From Lineus longissimus (lineage: Eukaryota; Nemertea; Pilidiophora; Heteronemertea; Lineidae), in NCBI RefSeq assembly GCF_910592395.1, contig NC_088320.1:11530501-11594500 (forward strand): DNA of 64,000 bases, given 5' to 3'. Below are positions 57,098-64,000 of the stretch, piece by piece. The translations under genes and the position numbers were made by a program. Each line of letters opens with the position of its first letter. Position 1 is the stretch's first letter. The notes beneath the pieces were generated by a model that saw only the letters and a program-made list of their open reading frames with translations, had not been told where the DNA came from and did no database searches.

Positions 57098-59407
57098 TAC
57101 TGTAGTTTCATGAAAATAACACCACTTCATTAACAGCCGGTGTCGCCGCCCCTAACTCATAGGGTGGCGAACAGAGCTGTTGAGAAGGCCGATCATTGGC
57201 TGGGATTCCAGAGAGGGTTGTCCAGGCCTCATATCCAATATACTTCAGTTTCGAGTCCGATCCTTATTGTTTGGGTTGTTGAAACCGATTCGTAGGTCTC
57301 CTATGAATGGGATAATGGGATCGGGCCTTCGGCCATTGTACTGAGTGTCCCAGAACATTTTCAACTAATCGTCATTGGTAGTGTAAAGGGTGTCCCAGTG
57401 CTAATGGCTGATAGTGTACAGGGTGTCCATGAAAAAAGTCCAACCGACATATTGGCTTCTGCTGGTTTTAGGGACTGACCTGCCCTTTCAAAGTGAGGCA
57501 CTGCTCAGGGAGGTAATGGAGCATTTCTTCGGGTCTTATCATCCCTTACCAGCTTCGTGCTTTCAAAGATACTTTGCAGTGCGAAATTGGTAAGAATGAG
57601 AAGTTGTCCGTCACATATCTGGAGACAAAACCGAACATCCCTCTGAATGTACAGTCTTGTCCGAAGTGATCAGTGAAGGAATAAAAAAGAACGATGCAAA
57701 TCCCGATTCAATTTTTTTTCAAACCTAAAGATACACATTATTAGATTGTCCAGCAACGTCTAACGGTTGTACGAGGGATGTGCAACCAGCAGGTACGTAA
57801 TCCAGGCTGCCTCTCATGTCGCGGACTCCCGTCCGGAAGTTCTCTGTCCGGTAGACCTGATAATGATTGACGATTAACAGGAACTGGTCGGTCTCGTTGT
57901 CGGTGACGTAGGGTGATAGGACTTCATCTAACCAGTGGTGCGCCGTTTCCTCCCTCATCCAACCAGTTTCCGATGGGGTAATCTTTACATCTGCTGGTGG
58001 TTTGTCTTGGAGGGCTGCAAACACCCGGACGAAACCTGTTCTGGGGAAGGTGATGTGCGCCGGCAACTTTGCTCCAGAGGCTGCGATGCAGAGGGTGACG
58101 GTGTATCCCAGCTTGGTATTGGACCTGGATAATCGGACGTCTATGGCCTTCTCCCCGTGGTGTTGGCCGTGTACATGGTTCTCATATCAAACAGGACAAA
58201 TGTTTGGTCCATATTAAAGAAGAACCGCATCTTTATATCAAGATGATCGATGCTCCCAGCAACCGCATCTCGGAAGGTCTGGATCCTTGCAGCAGCATCA
58301 GTGGGGACGGTCGTTGTATTCTTCCGTAGGGACACGTGGCGTCTCTTCATCAAGCACTCCACCCAGCCTATGGAAGCGTTGAAATCCCCTAGCTGAGGGC
58401 GACAATGCTGAATCCCTTCTCTGACACCTTGGGCTGACTCATTCCACTGCAGCTTTGCCACACTACCAACGCCTTATCTTAAATGTCGAGAACGGAGACT
58501 GCGAAGCGACGCTCTCTCATCTGCTGCAGCCATTGGTAAAGCTGGTCCTCAACCTGTGGCCATAACGGATAACGGGCTCCATCACCTTCTTCTGGCCATG
58601 CCCCTGTTCTTGCTTCTGCTCGAGGTCCTCGAGATTCCACCTTCTAAACGTCTCCCAGGGGATGTTATAGTGGGCGGCGAACTCTCTCATACTGCGCACC
58701 GTACCGTTCACAAGTGCCTCCTTCTGGTCTCTCAGGTAGGCAAGTTTTTCTGTCACGGTGTAGCGCCGGCGTCGTTTTCTCTGCAGCTCTACAGCATCCA
58801 TTGTCGCACAGATTGTCTCTAATGTGGGTACCCTCAGTGGGGCTTCATTTATAGGCCTAAGATGCCCTAGAATTACTCAAGAAAACCACAAATCCTAGAA
58901 ACTTCGATTCTGTTTTTCGTGTGATTCTCCCACGTAGGCCTGGGGAGTCTACATAAAAAAAAGAGGGTTGTAGAAAAACAGAGGATGAGCTCCTCGTTTT
59001 TCTTCGGAATTTCGTGACTACTATCATTGCCTGAATCTCACTTTGCTTTACTGATGCAAGCATTCGTAGATTTTTCTTCAGAGTTTCAATAAGGACTTTT
59101 TTTGTTTTAGGGGGTTTGGATCAATCTAAAAGGTGCTTCAGTTTTATGAGACAACCTGTATAAAGGGTCGGCGAGTGGCCTTACCATTTACGTCATTCCA
59201 CATGCGCACTCATCGACCAGTAGGCCCACAACACTTCGAATCAATAGGGCTGCGGTAATAAGTGATTTAGCGTAACCGTGACAGCTCGGCTGAGCCATCA
59301 CAAGGGCCAGCGAAGTCACTCATTGGTTACCTCTGGTGAATAGACTCGAGAGAAGAGGCCGGGCCTTGAATATCCCGAAGTGGTGTTATTTTCATGAAAC
59401 TACAGTA
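57098..59407. mobile_element. Pogo-type (Tc1/mariner) transposon with TA target duplication
   Basis: 31-bp terminal inverted repeats beginning TACTGTAGTTTCATGAAAAT at 57098 (complement ending at 59407), with TA on each side (57,096-57,097; 59,408-59,409). The element is 2,310 bp. Inside lies a minus-strand decayed pogo-like transposase. Confidence 0.88.
57725..58801 (-). pseudogene. Pogo-like transposase (HTH + DDE_1), multiple breaks
   Basis: 58801-58517: basic start and HTH (TEKLAYLRDQKEALVNG, REFAAHYNIPWETFRRW). 58461-58141: second DNA-binding/linker part and the first catalytic Asp (FFFNMDQT). 58066-57725: LLIVNHYQVY, where the family's second Asp is replaced by Asn, then GCTSLVQPLDVA, where the frame ends. 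Frames change near 58,530 and in a G4 run (coding strand) near 58,153; a stop lies at about 58,478. The protein is dead both by frame and by active site. Confidence 0.82.
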
Positions 59408-59659
59408 TATGTGGAACATATAGGCGCGAAAAAAACCACTGAATCATAGGACAATGATCTCTTGTCCTTAGATAAAGATGGGAACAAGTCTTACTGGTTG
59501 CAACTAATTCTTTATTTGGTATAGCAAGAAGGAAAAAAGAATAATCTTTATTGATTCTTGGTCGAAGCAATTACAGAAAAGCACGAATGTGGTACAGAAG
59601 GATGCTGTAATGTTCTATCCAAGTTATTTCATCCTTGGTACTGGTATGTTGTCTGATTA

Positions 59660-61085
59660 TTAGTAACATTTAAAGTCCCAGCCGCAGTGGGGAATGCCAC
59701 CTGAAGTGTTACAGCAAGTCCAGTTCTTGGTACAAAAGTGACCGACAGGAAAGCAGTCCGACCTGAAAGAAAGCGGGATAAAAGGGCGTTGTGAGGCTTC
59801 GCAATCCCGTTCCAAAAACCGATCAGTCCGGCATTTCCCGAGTTCCCGATCCCAAACTAGCGCCCAGATACAAGTGCATAAGGGTATATGATAAAGCACT
59901 TGGTTCACGTAGACCGGCACGAGATCGGGAAATCTTTCACGAAAACTTGGGACGTCAAACGCAGGAATGGGTTCTTTCTCGGTGGATTTCTCGGCGTTAC
60001 GGTAGAGCGAAATTTCTCTCTATTAGCGTGGAGGAGAGAAGGAGAGGTCCATAAATAGGTTTACATATGATGGATCCGTTGATCAAGCTGTAACTGTCAT
60101 GACCAGCGTAGTTTGATCGGCAGCGGGGGGGGGGGGGCAAATGGCTAATTCTGGTTCAAGGTAGGAGGATCCTTGGCGGACTGATTACGGGAGGATGCTG
60201 TTTGAAGCCTCTTTGTGTGTGAACAAAAGCCAATTTTACTGTGACGCCACCAATAGAACAAGCGAGAGAGAGGAACCCAAAGGCTGTGTCACCTACCGTT
60301 TTTCCAGATCCGTTTCTTCATTGAATCCTTCCTCGACGTTATCTCCTGCAAGTAACGGATAGACGGGGCATATTAATTCAGGTGTTTGGTAAGGGTAGTA
60401 AGTTTGAGGTAAAGTGAATGAGATTGCCACCGGGTATACACTGCTTTGTCAACTTACGCCACACTGCACCGAGGCAATGTACAAAATCGAATGATTTGTG
60501 AAATCCATGGAACTGAATCGCGTCACCAAATGCATTAAGACTTGTCCCATGAATTTCACTAAGCACGCGATGTTTGCATTGCTTGAGTACAGTGTCCGCT
60601 GAAAAAGCCGTGTGAAATAAAAAATGCACTGTCGCATGCGTTGTTACAATCGCATGCCAAGTAATTAATAAAACCTATACCCCGTCGAAAAAAGGCTCTC
60701 GCCTCCCGGTAAATAAAGTCGGCGCGCAATGTCGGTCCACCTTTCGACGAGCCTATAATGACATTAGAGGAAGAATTCTCCCTGAGCAGGCTACGGGGCA
60801 TTATTCGAGAAACTCCTGATTTCCCAAGTATAAGGCAAGTAGGATATTGGGCTCTGAGATCGCAAAGGTTACTCGTTCATAAAATTAATGTCATGAACAT
60901 TATCTCAAACCCAGCGATTCAGTACCCGTTTTAAAGGCAGGCGTGAGATCTCTTTGTCGCACATAGCAGCGATTATAATCAGAAACAGCGCGTAATCTGC
61001 TCGTTTGCGGGGCGTGTTATGTAAACCTACCAAGGACCAAGGAGAAGATCACCACCAGAACGAACAGGACACAAATGGTCTTCAT
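59660..61085 (-). CDS. Precursor of a six-cysteine knottin-like secreted peptide (3 exons, intact)
   Basis: Exon 1 61085-61031 (ATG, donor GTAGGT, phase 1), exon 2 60345-60297 (acceptor TTACTTGCAG, donor GTAGGT, phase 2), exon 3 59762-59660 (acceptor CTTTCTTTCAG, stop TAA). Total 207 nt, 68 residues. Exon 1 is an 18-residue hydrophobic signal peptide with a Lys after Met. Exon 2 is an acidic propeptide whose last codons give Lys-Arg, a dibasic cleavage site placed exactly before the exon 3 product. Exon 3 is a 33-residue mature peptide with spacing C-x6-C-x5-C-C-x8-C-x5-C, the inhibitor-cystine-knot pattern. Such peptides act as ion-channel ligands, protease inhibitors or antimicrobials; the sequence does not say which. 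Three modular exons (signal / pro / mature) match the structure of knottin precursors. No close family member recognised. Confidence 0.8.
60121..60136 (+). repeat. Poly-G tract
   Basis: A run of about 13 G within intron 2 of the cysteine-knot gene; no other feature. Confidence 0.7.
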
Positions 61086-62467
61086 CTTTTCAGTGAGAAA
61101 TATTGCTAGAGAGACGTAACTTCCTGGAATGTAGCAAAAAGAGGAAACTGAGATTACTAACGACCGAACGTGTGCGAGGGGAGGAGGATACGGCTGACTC
61201 TGTTTTTTTTAGGATAACTACAACAAGGTATCTCGCTGCTCTAACTGTCGAGGTAATGCACCAGTCTCGACGCAATGGAACAGTATACACGACAGGCACG
61301 TAAAAATGAGAGCTCACCCCCCCCCTCCTCGACTGAAAAACACACCCTCAATGAGAACACACATAAAATAGTACGAATGTTGACACTGTTGTCAGTTGGG
61401 CTAGAGTTCTTATCTTCATGTACCTGTCTATGTCAAGGGATAAGGTAGGCTTTAACTGAAAGATTGCCAACTTACGCGATGTTGCAAAAAATTCCAATAC
61501 AATAACTATTTCTGCACTGTATATGATGCATTGCCACTTGCGATGTCGGAATCGCATTCAGCCACTTCCAATGTTGCAAAGCATAAGCTTTTGCTGGTTC
61601 GGTTTGGGTACAGTGAAGCATAACAGAGCAAAGGCGGGCATGTGCGTTCTCGCAATCGCCTTCAGTGGTAAACTTATATATAAGGTTGTAGGAGTTAAGG
61701 TATTTTGTCGCCAAACGCGAATTTGCTTGAATCGCAGAACAAACTCGTTTGTCTGGGTGTTTGGGCGAGCAGTGGGGCGTAAAATAACAAAGCCGTATGA
61801 ATTGCGTGCGTTGCTGCAATCGTGATTGCAAATGACCCTGGGCTTCGTCATTTTGCGCCCCCTTTAACAAACTGAACGGACAGAATACGACAACGCATGC
61901 AATGCTTTTTCAATTTACGCCACACTGTACTGCCCTAAAACAAATGCGAAATCTCAATACGTAGAAATTCACACGTATACTAAACCAGTTTGCTTTCATC
62001 GCCACAATAAACAGGGGATCCTTAGCAGTCAGTGGTGTGTTTACGCCTGATCAACCAATATAAAGTCACATGAAGAATTCCGCAAAGCTGAAGAACTTCG
62101 AATGCGCGAACATGCAGCTCTATAGTCCCAAATGATGGCTCGTGTTTCTAACTGCTCGCTAAGGTTTTGTCAAACCAGCCATCATACCTCAACCATTCTC
62201 CAAAGCAGTCATGCCTTCAACCCTTGCCCTGGTGATTGGCTTTTCATGCATCGTAGAGCGTGGTCTAAAGCGTAGAGCATGGATAAGATGAAAAAAGAAC
62301 AAAACCACTTCTTTTTGACGTACAAAATAACATGTCGAATGAGGAATATAAAAGGGCCAGTATGGAAAAGTAGCTTGATGATGACACCTTGGTCAGGGAG
62401 AACCACCCTCCTACGTTGTTACCATCTGCTGATGTCAATGAGGGAATTTTTGGCAGAATACACTTAC
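61086..62467. other. 5' side of the cysteine-knot gene; no gene seen
   Basis: No confident promoter element. A 25-30-bp stretch with ttacgccacactg near 61,905-61,930 recurs at about 60,440-60,465 inside the gene's first intron, and gcaatcgc/gcgattgc words are frequent at 61,530-61,840, suggesting old MITE debris. Confidence 0.35.
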
Positions 62468-62509
62468 CTTTTGAAAAGATGCTAGCGCACTCCGCTTGGA
62501 GTCCAACGA
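62468..62509 (-). CDS. Candidate 42-nt internal exon
   Basis: Minus strand: acceptor ACAACCATTTCAG, 42 open nt (VVGLQAECASIFSK, phase 1 in / 1 out), then the strong donor AAAAG followed by GTAAGTG. Splice signals are good but partner exons were not found. Confidence 0.3.
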
Positions 62510-64000
62510 CTGAAATGGTTGTTGGTTCGGGCAAGGTTTAGTATTTGTAGCCAGGCCTAGCAAGGCTTATTCTGGATGTGCGTCGGGTTGTTTAGCACAA
62601 AGCTCTCGTGAATGCTTGGAAATTCTGCTTCGTCACTGCAATATCTGCAAAATTCCATTGACACTCGACTTCAACTTCAACCTGTTACTCCTACTCACTT
62701 GACATATTTCCAGTTGTAAGGATAGGTATGCACTCACGGTGAGAGGGCCCGGATTAGAGAAGCCAGGATTTGTAACTCACACAACGTAGTGAGTGTAATG
62801 GTTACGTATACACTGTATGTATAGTCTAAACAAAATTCATGTATCCACCATGTCCATCGAATCTGAAAAAAATGTGTGCAGACCCATGACAATTCTGATT
62901 CCGGTACAGTTTGTCGCATTCCATACGGGCCTCGCGTTGGCCGATCCTGCATTCACGACGCACCGCACCCACAGTTACTACGTCGGATTCCCATTGTTTC
63001 CTTCCTCGTGACGCAATTATTTCATGACGTCATGAGCCATTGACCATTCACACAAGTAGATTTATTCACACCGGCGCCACTGAAGTGCGGGTGTGGGACA
63101 TCATGTATTTAAAAATCGTCTGCTAGGACATACAGGACAACGTCGGCGGAGACAGTTGTGACATTTCATTGCAGACAAAGAAAACGTCCTCTTCTTCTCG
63201 ATTTACGTACCTTACTTCAAAAAAGTCAGTTTTAACACTACTGCACAAATATAGAGTGGTCTTAAAGTTCCATTTGGATAGAGATTTGACGGACTGATTT
63301 GGAAATTCATTCCAACCATGCAACTGTTTCAGAAATGAGAAAAAGCTCCAGGGTGTCATGACATGCATGATGTGTCTTGCCTCTGCATTTTGGTACTCAG
63401 AGGGTTTTCAACTTTCATATCATCGAAGAAATAATTCATTCCAATCTACTAGTATTCCAACCACAACTGCTCTGGAAAAAGAAATATTTCCAATGTGCCT
63501 TGACTAGAAATTTTCTTAGGGCCATACGGGGGGGGGGGCTACTTACATAATTTAAATTTACGCCAGGGGCACAGGGCCCAGCATGCCAGGGGTTTCATGC
63601 CATTTAAATCAGGATGAGCTGTAGGCCGAGGTCAGGCCCACTTTATAATGCATTTTATATATTTAGGGGTCAAATGCTGCACAAAATCATCATTCTCTGT
63701 ATACTGTAGCAGTTATGGTTGGATTGGAATGAACTTTTGAATAGATGAAAACAAAACTATATAAGCCTAGTAAGAGCCTAACACTAACAGTGTTTTTAAC
63801 TCCATTATTTTCATTCAAACAGATTGAGATTTCATTCAACAACAAGATAATGAACAAAAATACTCCTAACATGATGGATCATTCCTATTCTTGTCATCCA
63901 ACACCTGTATTATCGCCAAATTGTCAAATTCAGACGCCTGAACATGAAACATGTTCCAACTTGGATCACTGGGACCAGCAGTATGCTCAAAGAAAAAGAC
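62510..64000. other. Unannotated end of window
   Basis: Only short ORFs without domain signals and a G9 run near 63,530. Nothing further can be supported. Confidence 0.4.

Noticed and set aside
59660-59920. Reading the 86-codon single ORF as the cysteine-peptide gene
   Set aside because: Its N-terminal half is intron sequence; the acceptor at 59,762 and the upstream signal and propeptide exons give a far better model.
61472-61870. Overlapping 132-codon minus and 100-codon plus ORFs
   Set aside because: No domain, compositional or splice support; the region is rich in short inverted words that leave both strands open.
1-64000. tRNA, rRNA or other structural RNA genes
   Set aside because: None recognised by eye; a tRNAscan/Infernal run would be needed to exclude small ones.

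Overview
The window is animal genomic DNA: AT-leaning, intron-containing, packed with Class I and Class II transposable elements, minisatellites and broken multi-copy gene families. The recurrent GGCCTA word and the repeat families (PIF/Harbinger-type, pogo, Ty3/gypsy, CR1/L2-like LINEs, SAM/zinc-finger multi-copy genes, Ig-kinase multi-copy genes) suggest a marine invertebrate, most likely a non-vertebrate deuterostome such as an echinoderm, hemichordate or cephalochordate. That placement is an impression, not a proof. There are no operons, CRISPR arrays or recognisable structural RNA genes.

Layout: 0.1-5.5 kb (minus) holds a SAM-domain exon pair and a C2H2 plus CACTA-like (Tnp2-like) transposase-type sequence broken by frameshifts. 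5.59-10.26 kb is a full-length PIF/Harbinger-superfamily transposon with a CTG target duplication, a five-exon Myb/SANT-like gene (plus) and a two-exon DDE transposase (minus) that converge. 10.3-27.1 kb is a tandemly duplicated block containing a family of small secreted LamG + PAN/Apple-like genes. One copy (15.75-18.58 kb) reads as an intact four-exon, 320-residue protein; the others are truncated, frameshifted, or have a triplicated mini-exon. An 81-bp minisatellite lies at 11.9-12.7 kb. 27.4-28.9 kb is a dead LINE. 29.6-31.5 kb is a decayed multi-ORF sequence I cannot name. 31.7-37.0 kb is a broken Ig-domain/protein-kinase gene with a 942-bp TIR element inside its second coding exon. 37.2-38.65 kb is a second LINE tail. 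38.98-40.03 kb is an intact single-exon HARBI1-like ORF beside a 50-bp minisatellite that is split by a 400-bp TIR element. 42.97-48.9 kb is a decayed Ty3/gypsy element.

51.4-56.0 kb holds three long-armed inverted-repeat elements in 4.5 kb. Two of them carry, in the loop, ORFs that share an N-terminal segment of an integrase-like transposase family. 57.1-59.4 kb is a pogo-type transposon with TA target duplication and a decayed transposase. 59.66-61.09 kb (minus) is an intact three-exon gene for a 68-residue precursor of a six-cysteine knottin-like peptide. From 61.1 kb to the end little can be supported beyond one small candidate exon.

How things work together: nearly all of the coding capacity is transposon-derived. 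The best host-gene candidates are the LamG-PAN gene, the cysteine-knot precursor and the decayed kinase gene. Many reading frames break at or next to short homopolymers, so some 'pseudogenes' could be assembly artefacts.
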